NCBI GenBank assembly: GCA_026416215.1
Contig: JAOAFP010000098.1
Coordinates: 1-5,440 of the forward strand
Reading direction: 5' to 3'
Length of the DNA: 5,440 nucleotides
Origin: Negativicutes bacterium
GTDB lineage: Bacteria; Bacillota; Negativicutes; SKW292
Shown here: piece by piece, positions 1-4,940 of the stretch
Layout: each line of letters opens with the position of its first letter
Position numbering within the stretch: the stretch's first letter is position 1
Notes under the pieces: generated by a model
Database searches by the model: none
Seen by the model: only the letters and a program-made list of their open reading frames with translations
What the model was told of the DNA's origin: nothing
Program-made: the position numbers and the translations under genes

Positions 1-126
1 GCTTACACTCAGCAGTTCCCCCCGTGCGGCCCGACACCGGTCGGCCCCGCCCACCGCCAGCAGCACGGCGGTCAGCACTGTCAGCCCGGCCAGCAGCCGT
101 AGCAGCGTTCTCTTTCCTGTGAGCAC
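1..126 (-). CDS. N-terminal fragment of an exported protein of unknown function (runs off the left edge)
   Basis: The minus strand holds 42 open codons from a GTG at 126 to the window edge. The peptide starts MLTGKRTLLRLLAGLTVLTA: a basic stretch (K5, R6, R10) followed by a hydrophobic run to about residue 25, then a more polar region with several Arg. This is the pattern of a signal peptide or N-terminal membrane anchor. There is one Cys (residue 31), but the residues before it (GGADR) do not make a lipobox, so a lipoprotein is not supported. The GTG at 126 is preferred because GGAGGTGA lies 8 bases upstream. An in-frame GTG at 138 sits inside that Shine-Dalgarno and is less likely. Only 32 bases separate this start from the aminotransferase stop, with no terminator visible, so it is probably the third gene of the Lrp-aminotransferase unit. 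Too little is present to identify the family. Confidence 0.7.
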   Translation of the reverse strand, partial: MLTGKRTLLRLLAGLTVLTAVLLAVGGADRCRAARGELLSVS

Positions 127-134
127 CGGCCGGC

Positions 135-142
135 TCACCTCC
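135..142 (-). promoter_or_regulatory. Strong ribosome binding site (GGAGGTGA) of the exported protein gene
   Basis: Read on the minus strand, GGAGGTGA is an eight-base match to the complement of a typical 16S rRNA 3' end. It is separated by 8 bases from the GTG at 126, which fixes that GTG, and not the one at 138, as the likely start. Confidence 0.75.
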
Positions 143-158
143 CCCGGACGCCCGTCAG

Positions 159-1331
159 TCAGCCGCTGGTCAGCCGTCCGACAAAGTTGCCGATGCGGGT
201 GAAGGCCTCCTGAAGGTTGCGGCGGGAAGCAGCATAACAGCAACGGACAAACCCCTCGCCGCATTCTCCGAACGCCGTGCCCGGCACCACTGCCACCCGT
301 TCCTCAATCAGCAGCCGTTCGCAAAAGTCCAGCGAACTCAGTCCGGTTTCGGCAATCGAGGGGAAAACGTAAAACGCCCCCCGCGGCTCTACGCACTTTA
401 AACCGATCGCCCGGACCATATCCATCACCATCACCCGCCGGGCGTTGTATTCCTCCACCATCTGCCGTACTGACTCCCGGCCGTTTTCCACCGCCTCGAC
501 CGCTGCCGTCTGCGACATGGTCGGCGCGCACATAATGGTATACTGGTGGATTTTGGTCATAGCCGCAATCAGCTCGGCCGGCCCCAGGGCATAGCCGATC
601 CGCCAGCCGGTCATGGCGTGGCTTTTCGACAGCCCGTTCAGCAGCAGGGTTCGCTCATGCAGCCCCGGCAGAGTGGCTGCGCAGCAATGCTCCCCCTCGT
701 AGGTCAGATCGGCATAAATTTCGTCCGACACCAAGATGAGATCGTGTTCCCTTACCAGCCGGGCGATCCGTTCCATTTCGGTGCGGGTCATCACCGCCCC
801 GGTGGGATTGCTGGGGTAACCGATGAGAATGGCCTTGGTCCGCGGCGTGATCGCCGCCGCCAGGTCCCCGGCCGTAACCATGAAATCGTTTTCAGGCCGG
901 GCACAGACTGCAACCGGCCGGCCGTCAGCCAGCAGGATCACCCCCCGGTAGGACACAAAGCACGGTTCAACAATGATCACTTCGTCACCGGGATTGAGAA
1001 TAGCCCGCATCGCCAAGTCGAGGGCCTCGCTCACCCCCACCGTTATCAGCGCCTGACTGACCGGATCGTAATCCAGGTCAAACCGCCGCCCGATGTCCCG
1101 ACAGATGGCCTGCCGCAGCTCCAGCAGCCCGCTGTTGCCGGTGTAGGATGTGAAGCCCCGCCGCAAACCCTCAATGCAGGCCTGCTTGATATGCCAGGGA
1201 GTTGTAAAATCGGGCTCGCCGATACCGAGGGTAATCACATCATTCATTTCCGAAACTATGTCAAAAAACCGCCGGATCCCGGACGGGGGAATGGACGTGA
1301 CCTTGCCGGCAATCTTATCCTGCCAGTTCAT
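159..1331 (-). CDS. PLP-dependent class I aminotransferase, PatA/aspartate aminotransferase-like
   Basis: This 390-residue protein has the normal length of fold-type I aminotransferases (class I/II) and transfers amino groups between an amino acid and a 2-oxo acid in the cytoplasm. Family landmarks are in order: GIGEPDF (36-42) near the N terminus, YPSNPTG (172-178) with the PLP-contacting Asn175, SDEIYADL (202-209) with Asp203 and Tyr206, the Schiff-base lysine Lys236 in GLSKSHAMTGWRIG, and the substrate-carboxylate Arg363 in FVRCCYA. The SKSHAMTGWRIG block, the following HQY and the SGIRRF start closely resemble Bacillus PatA as I remember it, an aminotransferase assigned to N-acetyl-diaminopimelate in lysine synthesis. 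Related enzymes act on aspartate or aromatic amino acids, so the substrate is open. The ATG overlaps the regulator's stop as ATGA with only a weak Shine-Dalgarno (GGCGG), which suggests translational coupling. All catalytic residues looked for are present. Confidence 0.93.
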   Translation of the reverse strand: MNWQDKIAGKVTSIPPSGIRRFFDIVSEMNDVITLGIGEPDFTTPWHIKQACIEGLRRGFTSYTGNSGLLELRQAICRDIGRRFDLDYDPVSQALITVGVSEALDLAMRAILNPGDEVIIVEPCFVSYRGVILLADGRPVAVCARPENDFMVTAGDLAAAITPRTKAILIGYPSNPTGAVMTRTEMERIARLVREHDLILVSDEIYADLTYEGEHCCAATLPGLHERTLLLNGLSKSHAMTGWRIGYALGPAELIAAMTKIHQYTIMCAPTMSQTAAVEAVENGRESVRQMVEEYNARRVMVMDMVRAIGLKCVEPRGAFYVFPSIAETGLSSLDFCERLLIEERVAVVPGTAFGECGEGFVRCCYAASRRNLQEAFTRIGNFVGRLTSG

Positions 1332-1810
1332 GGCGTAACCGCCAGCCGCTGATCGTGTTCATCCCCCACCATCAGCACGCCGTTTTCCTTGTAGGTTTTC
1401 AGCATAAAGTGGGTGGTGGTGGACTCCACCCCCTCGATGGTGGCCAGCCGCGAGGAAACAATTCCCGCCACCTCATAGAAAGTCCGGCCGTCGATTTCCA
1501 CCATCAGATCATAGGTGCCGGACAGCAGCCGCAGGGTCTGAACTTCGGGAATGGCCGCTATTTTTCTGGCAATGGCGTCAAAGCCGTGCGCCGACTGCGG
1601 TTTGATCTTAAGTTCGATGATCGCCTTCAGCCGCTCGACGTTGGCTTTTTGCCAGTTGATTCCGGCGTAGTAGCCGGTAATGATATTGTCGTGCTCCAGG
1701 TCGGCGATCGCCTGGCCCACCTCCTCCTCCGAACAGTGCAGAAGTGCGGCCAGCTCGGCCAGCGAGCGGCTGGAATTTTCCGCCAGCAACTCCAATAATT
1801 TGCCCTTCAT
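1328..1810 (-). CDS. Lrp/AsnC-family transcriptional regulator
   Basis: This 160-residue protein has the two-part Lrp/AsnC layout. An N-terminal winged helix-turn-helix spans about 1-48 (SLAELAALLHCSEEEV, then the recognition helix to DLEHDNIITGY). A ligand-binding RAM/AsnC domain spans about 60-140, with the glycine-containing SGTYDLMVEIDG turn (97-108) where such proteins usually bind an amino acid at the subunit interface. Members form dimers to octamers and sense amino acids. The ATG at 1810 follows GGAGG (1818-1822) by 7 bases. The gene overlaps the aminotransferase by 4 bases, so the regulator and enzyme are made from one message. The natural inference is that it controls its own operon in response to a substrate or product of the enzyme, and perhaps also the divergent nitroreductase gene. 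No recognisable Lrp-type operator was found. The ligand cannot be read from the sequence. Confidence 0.92.
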   Translation of the reverse strand: MKGKLLELLAENSSRSLAELAALLHCSEEEVGQAIADLEHDNIITGYYAGINWQKANVERLKAIIELKIKPQSAHGFDAIARKIAAIPEVQTLRLLSGTYDLMVEIDGRTFYEVAGIVSSRLATIEGVESTTTHFMLKTYKENGVLMVGDEHDQRLAVTP

Positions 1811-1835
1811 TGTTCTGCCTCCGTATTATCCGTGT

Positions 1836-1864
1836 TTGAAGCCGTCAGCCGGCCACGGTAGCAT
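1836..1864 (+). promoter_or_regulatory. Weak candidate sigma-A promoter for the SagB-type gene
   Basis: On the plus strand TTGAAG (1836-1841, 4 of 6 against TTGACA) is followed after exactly 17 bases by TAGCAT (1859-1864, 4 of 6 against TATAAT). It would start RNA near 1871 and leave a leader of about 130 bases. In GC-rich DNA such half-matches are not rare, and there is no extended -10. Confidence 0.3.
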
Positions 1865-1903
1865 AGCACCGCCGGCGATCACCATTGCCTCGGCACATTG
1901 GCC

Positions 1904-1929
1904 GCTGCGGCGGCAGGAATAGCCGCAGC
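1904..1929. repeat. Perfect 8-base inverted repeat in the divergent intergenic region
   Basis: GCTGCGGC (1904-1911) and GCCGCAGC (1922-1929) are exact reverse complements around a 10-base spacer. It could be an operator or a stem in the leader of the SagB-type gene. A second, weaker pair (CCGGCA 1929-1934, TGCCGG 1948-1953) begins at its last base. No run of T follows either one, so they are not intrinsic terminators. Stems of this length can arise by chance in GC-rich DNA. Confidence 0.4.
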
Positions 1930-1986
1930 CGGCAAGAAATTTGCCTGTGCCGGTTTTGCCCGGCCGGCCAGCAAGCCATCCGCGAC

Positions 1987-1992
1987 AGGAGG
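1987..1992 (+). promoter_or_regulatory. Ribosome binding site (AGGAGG) of the SagB-type gene
   Basis: A full AGGAGG lies 8 bases before the ATG at 2001. It selects this ATG over the longer open frame that extends upstream to 1941, where the predicted residues are Pro- and Arg-rich intergenic translation. Confidence 0.8.
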
Positions 1993-2000
1993 ACCGTACC

Positions 2001-2747
2001 ATGACCAGTCTGGACAGCGGCCAGCAATTCTATGCCGACACCCAGTTTAACAAGATCAGCGTTTCAGCCCAGGAGCAGGGTCAGCCGGAACCGCCGGCCT
2101 TTCCCTGTCCGGCCGGCCGGGGCATTGACCTGCCACCGGTGACCAGCCTGAAACTGCCTGCCCGCTCACTGCGCCAGTGCCTGGACGAGCGGCGCAGTCA
2201 CCGACGTTACAGCGACAAATTCATCTCGGCCGGCGATTTGGCCCTGCTTCTTCATTACTGTCACGGCATTCAGCCCGGAAGCAACGGCCGGCGGCGGACC
2301 GTCCCCTCGGCCGGTGCCCGTTATCCTTTTGACTGCTACGTTCTTTGCCGGCGGGTAAGCAGCATTCCCGCCGACCTCTACATCTACGCCCCGCAGTTTC
2401 ACCAGCTGTTCCCCCACCGCCACAACATCAAGTCGATCAGCCGGCTGGTCGAAGCCTGCCTGCAGCAACGTTTTGTGGCCGATGCGGCCGCCGTGCTATT
2501 CTGGGTGGCCGTTCCGGAGCGGACCACCTGGCGGTACAGCGAGCGGGGCTACCGCTACCTATGGCTGGACGCCGGCCACATCGCCCAGAATCTCTACCTC
2601 AGCTGCCAGCTGGTCAACTGCGGCTGTTGCGCCATAGCCGCCTTTATCGATGACTACATTAATCACCTGCTCAACCTGCCGGACGGCCAGGCCTGCTACT
2701 ACCTGGCCACTGTCGGCAGAGTTGCCGGCGACGTCAGTTGCTCCTGA
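2001..2747 (+). CDS. SagB/ThcOx-family nitroreductase-like flavin oxidoreductase (stand-alone)
   Basis: This 248-residue protein belongs to the FMN-dependent nitroreductase superfamily, SagB/ThcOx branch. Recognisable blocks are an N-terminal FYADTQFNKIS (10-20), the FMN-phosphate-type motif RRSHRRYSDKF (64-74), VPSAGARYPFDCYVL (101-115), and the long C-terminal block YRYLWLDAGHIAQNLYL (184-200), NCGCCAIAAFIDD (206-218) and YYLATVGR (233-240), all typical of this family. There is no signal peptide or membrane segment, so it is probably cytoplasmic. Characterised relatives oxidise azolines to azoles in peptide natural products together with YcaO cyclodehydratases. No YcaO, precursor peptide or transporter is visible here, so that role should not be transferred. 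Many such genes stand alone in anaerobes, with unknown substrate. It is the only plus-strand gene in the window; its last 14 bases overlap the end of the facing LCP gene. Family assignment is firm, function is not. Confidence 0.9.
   Translation: MTSLDSGQQFYADTQFNKISVSAQEQGQPEPPAFPCPAGRGIDLPPVTSLKLPARSLRQCLDERRSHRRYSDKFISAGDLALLLHYCHGIQPGSNGRRRTVPSAGARYPFDCYVLCRRVSSIPADLYIYAPQFHQLFPHRHNIKSISRLVEACLQQRFVADAAAVLFWVAVPERTTWRYSERGYRYLWLDAGHIAQNLYLSCQLVNCGCCAIAAFIDDYINHLLNLPDGQACYYLATVGRVAGDVSCS
2685..2708 (-). repeat. 7-base inverted repeat just past the LCP stop, inside the SagB-type gene
   Basis: GGCCAGG (2685-2691) and CCTGGCC (2702-2708) are exact reverse complements with a 10-base loop. The stem begins 26 bases past the LCP stop on the minus strand, where a 3'-end hairpin would be expected. 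No T-run follows on either strand, so it is at best an RNA 3'-stabilising stem or a pause site, and it may simply reflect coding sequence. Confidence 0.3.
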
Positions 2748-4158
2748 AATCCTTGCCGATAACGATGGTGACCTGACTGGGGTCACCGCTTTTGTCCACC
2801 TGGGTTATGAAGCTGAAGCCCAGCCTGGTTTTAAGCGCCGCCAGCAGATTGGGGTCGTCGCTGTGGACGATCACCGTGGTCTGTTTGGTTGACGGGCCGT
2901 TGCCCACTCCGCTTACCGTCAGCCCTTTGCCGCGCAGTTCGCCGGCCAGGGCTGCCGCCTGACCGCTCACCCCGCTGCCGTTCTGCACATCAAAGCTCAG
3001 CTGTTCGATTTTGACCGCTGACGGCGGAGATACAGTTTTCTTCTCCTTGTTGTCAGCGGCCGCCGGCGGTTTGGCCTGCTGGTTGCCAATCAACCGGCGG
3101 TCAGTGCTGGTGTCGCCGCCCAGTTCAGGTATGGCGTGGTCGCTCTGCCGTTCGGCGGCAAAGTCCTCATCGGTTAGACCGCCGGGCACCGAGTCGGCGA
3201 AGCGTTCGGCCAGGGCTTTGGTCTGGGCATTGTAAGCGGCATCAACTTTGATATCGTTCATCTGGGCCACCGATTTCCTCACTTCCTCGATGTCCGGCAG
3301 CCAGTAGCTCACCCCGTCGATGTACCTGGGCACCCCCGGTACCCAGTACATGCTCAGCCCCTGTTCCCGGGCCTGCCTGGCCAGCTTGGCCAGCTTGACC
3401 ATTTCAGCCAGCGACAAGTCGGTTTCAATCAGGTCATACACTTCAGCGGCGATTCCCGGCAGCTTGGGCAGCACCTGCGGGGTGGTGGCCTGATCGATCA
3501 GCTCGGTGATAAATTCCTGCTGGCGGCGCACCCGGCCAATGTCGCCCTCCTCGTCACGGTAGCGGACGTATTCCAGGGCATGCCGGCCGTCGAGCAGCTG
3601 CCGCCCGGGCTGAAGATCGATCTCCAGGTAATTGTCGTCCCACGGGTCGTAGTAGTACATCCGCTTGTCGACATCCACCATCACCCCGCCCAGATCATCG
3701 ATGGCCCTGATGAACCCCTTGAAATTGACCACGATGTAGTAATCAATCGGGATGCCGAGGAAATTGGCCAGGGCCTTGCTGGTCAGCTCGTGGCCGCCGT
3801 AGGCATAGGCGTGATTTATCTTGTCCCAGCCCCGGCCGGGGATGCTGACCCGGGTATCGCGGGGAATGGACATAACGCTGAGTTTGCCGCTGTCGGGGTC
3901 GACGTTGACCACAAACAGGGTGTCGGTGCGACCGGGATCGTCGGGTCGCTCGTCCAGCCCCATGACCGCGATGTTAATCCGCTTATGGCCGATCAAGCCG
4001 CCCACCGTCCGCTGGGCCACTTTGCGGAAAGCATTATTGCTCAGCCACCAGAAAAACAGCCCGGCCACCAACAGTAAAATCAGAAACAACGCCACCACAA
4101 TCAGAAGCAGGCGGCGGTTGCGACGACGCTCGGCCAGCCGCCGCTGCATGCGCGACAT
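2734..4158 (-). CDS. LytR-CpsA-Psr (LCP) family wall glycopolymer ligase with C-terminal LytR_C domain
   Basis: This 474-residue membrane-anchored protein is predicted to transfer undecaprenyl-linked anionic glycopolymers to the cell wall outside the membrane. A very basic cytoplasmic start (1-16) is followed by one membrane segment (about 17-39). The LCP domain (about 62-225) has GRTDTLFV (76-83), SIPRDTRV (97-104), the KINHAYAYGG block (113-122), DGRHALEYVRYR (190-201) and GDIGRVRRQQ (205-214), keeping the Arg and Asp residues that bind the polyprenyl pyrophosphate and metal. A Pro/Ala/Lys-rich linker (about 315-383) leads to a LytR_C domain (about 385-474) beginning VKIEQLSFDVQNGSGVSG. The frame stays open up to a GTG at 4251, but that GTG lies inside the promoter, and the first start codon in the transcript is ATG 4158. 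Its Shine-Dalgarno is poor: GAGGGGG lies 14 bases away. Which polymer it attaches is unknown. Confidence 0.93.
   Translation of the reverse strand: MSRMQRRLAERRRNRRLLLIVVALFLILLLVAGLFFWWLSNNAFRKVAQRTVGGLIGHKRINIAVMGLDERPDDPGRTDTLFVVNVDPDSGKLSVMSIPRDTRVSIPGRGWDKINHAYAYGGHELTSKALANFLGIPIDYYIVVNFKGFIRAIDDLGGVMVDVDKRMYYYDPWDDNYLEIDLQPGRQLLDGRHALEYVRYRDEEGDIGRVRRQQEFITELIDQATTPQVLPKLPGIAAEVYDLIETDLSLAEMVKLAKLARQAREQGLSMYWVPGVPRYIDGVSYWLPDIEEVRKSVAQMNDIKVDAAYNAQTKALAERFADSVPGGLTDEDFAAERQSDHAIPELGGDTSTDRRLIGNQQAKPPAAADNKEKKTVSPPSAVKIEQLSFDVQNGSGVSGQAAALAGELRGKGLTVSGVGNGPSTKQTTVIVHSDDPNLLAALKTRLGFSFITQVDKSGDPSQVTIVIGKDFRSN
2767..2793 (+). terminator. Candidate intrinsic terminator of the SagB-type gene, inside the LCP coding region
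   Basis: GGTGACC (2767-2773) and GGTCACC (2781-2787) form a perfect 7-base-pair stem with a 7-base loop, extendable by one G-U pair at each end, followed by GC and four T (2790-2793). It starts 20 bases after the SagB-type stop. The T-run is short, and the same bases encode LCP residues near the C terminus, so the palindrome could be coincidental. Confidence 0.42.
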
Positions 4159-4180
4159 TTCGATGACAGATACCCCCTCT

Positions 4181-4231
4181 TTATCCCGGCCGGCGGTCCA
4201 ATTGACGGCCGGTGTGCCGCTTATCGGCCAT
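4181..4231 (-). other. Possible 16-codon upstream ORF in the LCP leader
   Basis: On the minus strand an ATG at 4231 opens a 16-residue frame, MADKRHTGRQLDRRPG, ending in TAA at 4183-4181, just before the GAGGGGG that precedes the LCP start. If the promoter at 4242-4270 starts RNA about 7 bases after its -10 (near 4235), this ATG would sit only about 4 bases from the RNA 5' end and would have to be read almost leaderless. It has no ribosome binding site. Whether it is translated is unknown; it may be chance. Confidence 0.2.
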
Positions 4232-4241
4232 TGATCGTCTG

Positions 4242-4270
4242 ATAATAACACGAAACGGGGTTTTTCTCAA
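4242..4270 (-). promoter_or_regulatory. Sigma-A-type promoter driving the LCP gene
   Basis: On the minus strand TTGAGA (4270-4265, 5 of 6) and TATTAT (4247-4242, 5 of 6) are separated by exactly 17 bases, the best promoter match noticed in the window. RNA would start near A4235, leaving a leader of about 77 bases. The -35 box overlaps the TGA stop (4269-4267) of the Nudix gene, so the LCP gene can be expressed separately from the ApbE-Nudix pair. The promoter also covers the upstream GTG at 4251, ruling it out as an LCP start on this transcript. Confidence 0.75.
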
Positions 4271-4911
4271 ATTTCCTCCGGCAGCACCGCCAGCAGGTCA
4301 GCAACGATCTGGGCGGTAATACCCCAGATAATCTGTTGCCGGCAGTGGTAGAACAGCACCGGGTATAACCGCCGCCTGCTCCAGTCGGTGGGCCGGTACA
4401 ACGGGGGAAGCCAGTCCGGCGGGATATCTCCGCTGGGCCTGAGGGCAATTTCCATGTGTCCGGTCACCGGCGTCAAATTTCTAATTTCAGCCACCGGCAC
4501 CCTGAACAGCCTGGCCACCTCGCCCGCCGGCGGCGACAGCGGACAGTCGTCGATGATCCCGGCATACGGCCAGACCGTCGCCCCCACCGGACTGATCACC
4601 CGCGGCAACTGACCGATGATGGTGATGGCCTCAGCGGCAATCCCCAGCTCTTCAGCCGCCTCGCGGCGGGCGGCTGCTGCCGGGTCAGCGTCCCCTGCCT
4701 CAATCCGGCCGCCGGGAAAGCAAATTTCCCCCGGCTGGCGGCGGAGATGAGCCGCCCGCACCTCAAACAACAGCTGCCAGCAGCCATCGTGCCGTTGCAG
4801 GGCGGCCACCACGGCCGAACTCACCGTCTGCCCGACTACGTGTTCCCGCCCGCCATAAGCCCGCAGACGGCTGGCGATGCTTTTCGTCAGTTGTCTGCTA
4901 TCGTAATTCAT
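4267..4911 (-). CDS. Nudix hydrolase, CoA pyrophosphatase (NudL-like) subfamily
   Basis: This 214-residue protein is probably cytoplasmic and resembles enzymes that cut coenzyme A or its derivatives into 4'-phosphopantetheine and 3',5'-ADP. It has the CoA-pyrophosphatase signature directly before the Nudix box: LLFEVRAAHLRRQPGEICFPGG (about 48-69), close in pattern and spacing to E. coli NudL as remembered. The box continues through RIEAGDADPAAAARREAAEELGI (about 70-92) with the metal-binding REAAEE. The Asp in AGDAD, where the general Nudix consensus has Glu, is normal for this subfamily. The ATG at 4911 is chosen because GGAGG (4920-4924) lies 8 bases before it. A GTG at 4944 in the same frame would overlap the ApbE stop but has no ribosome site. 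It follows the ApbE stop by 29 bases, suggesting co-transcription. Activity on other CoA-like or nucleotide substrates cannot be excluded. Confidence 0.9.
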   Translation of the reverse strand: MNYDSRQLTKSIASRLRAYGGREHVVGQTVSSAVVAALQRHDGCWQLLFEVRAAHLRRQPGEICFPGGRIEAGDADPAAAARREAAEELGIAAEAITIIGQLPRVISPVGATVWPYAGIIDDCPLSPPAGEVARLFRVPVAEIRNLTPVTGHMEIALRPSGDIPPDWLPPLYRPTDWSRRRLYPVLFYHCRQQIIWGITAQIVADLLAVLPEEI

Positions 4912-4919
4912 TCCCTTCG

Positions 4920-4924
4920 CCTCC
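4920..4924 (-). promoter_or_regulatory. Ribosome binding site (GGAGG) deciding the Nudix start
   Basis: GGAGG on the minus strand is followed by an 8-base spacer and ATG 4911. It lies inside the longer open frame, arguing that translation starts here rather than 11 codons earlier at GTG 4944. Confidence 0.75.
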
Positions 4925-4940
4925 GGCTGTTTGTTGGGTC

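Larger units (their letters stand above)
1811..2000. other. Divergent intergenic region between the Lrp regulator and the SagB-type gene
   Basis: These 190 bases separate two genes transcribed away from each other and must hold promoters for both. The regulator side has a clear GGAGG ribosome site (1818-1822) but no convincing -35/-10 pair on the minus strand. The nitroreductase side has a weak TTGAAG/TAGCAT candidate and AGGAGG before the start. Two small inverted repeats lie at 1904-1929 and 1929-1953. No RNA gene or credible small ORF was seen. Confidence 0.7.

Noticed and set aside
546..1352. 268-codon open frame on the plus strand opposite the aminotransferase
   Set aside because: It is antisense to a gene with a complete set of PLP-enzyme motifs. 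Its translation is low-complexity (Pro, Arg, Gln, His rich) with no family features; long antisense frames are common in GC-rich DNA.
1825..1830. GATAAT on the minus strand as a -10 box for the regulator gene
   Set aside because: No -35 at a suitable distance, and RNA would begin within the ribosome binding site.
1860..1888. TATGCT (1865-1860, minus strand) as a -10 box for the regulator gene
   Set aside because: The hexamer 17 bases upstream is GCAATG, which does not resemble a -35 box.
1845..2027. 60-codon minus-strand frame across the divergent intergenic region
   Set aside because: It starts inside the SagB-type gene, has no ribosome site, and its Arg/Cys-rich translation has no family features.
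2711..2730. Stem-loop TGTCGGCA/TGCCGGCG near the end of the SagB-type gene as a terminator
   Set aside because: It lies before the stop codon, needs two G-U pairs, and has no T-run after it on either strand.
3580..4077. 165-codon plus-strand open frame opposite the LCP gene
   Set aside because: It is a shadow of the LCP domain, with no ribosome binding site and no recognisable motif.
4159..4251. N-terminal extension of the LCP protein by 31 residues to GTG 4251
   Set aside because: The GTG lies inside the -35/-10 spacer of the promoter and has no Shine-Dalgarno. The added residues precede an already normal basic-then-hydrophobic anchor.
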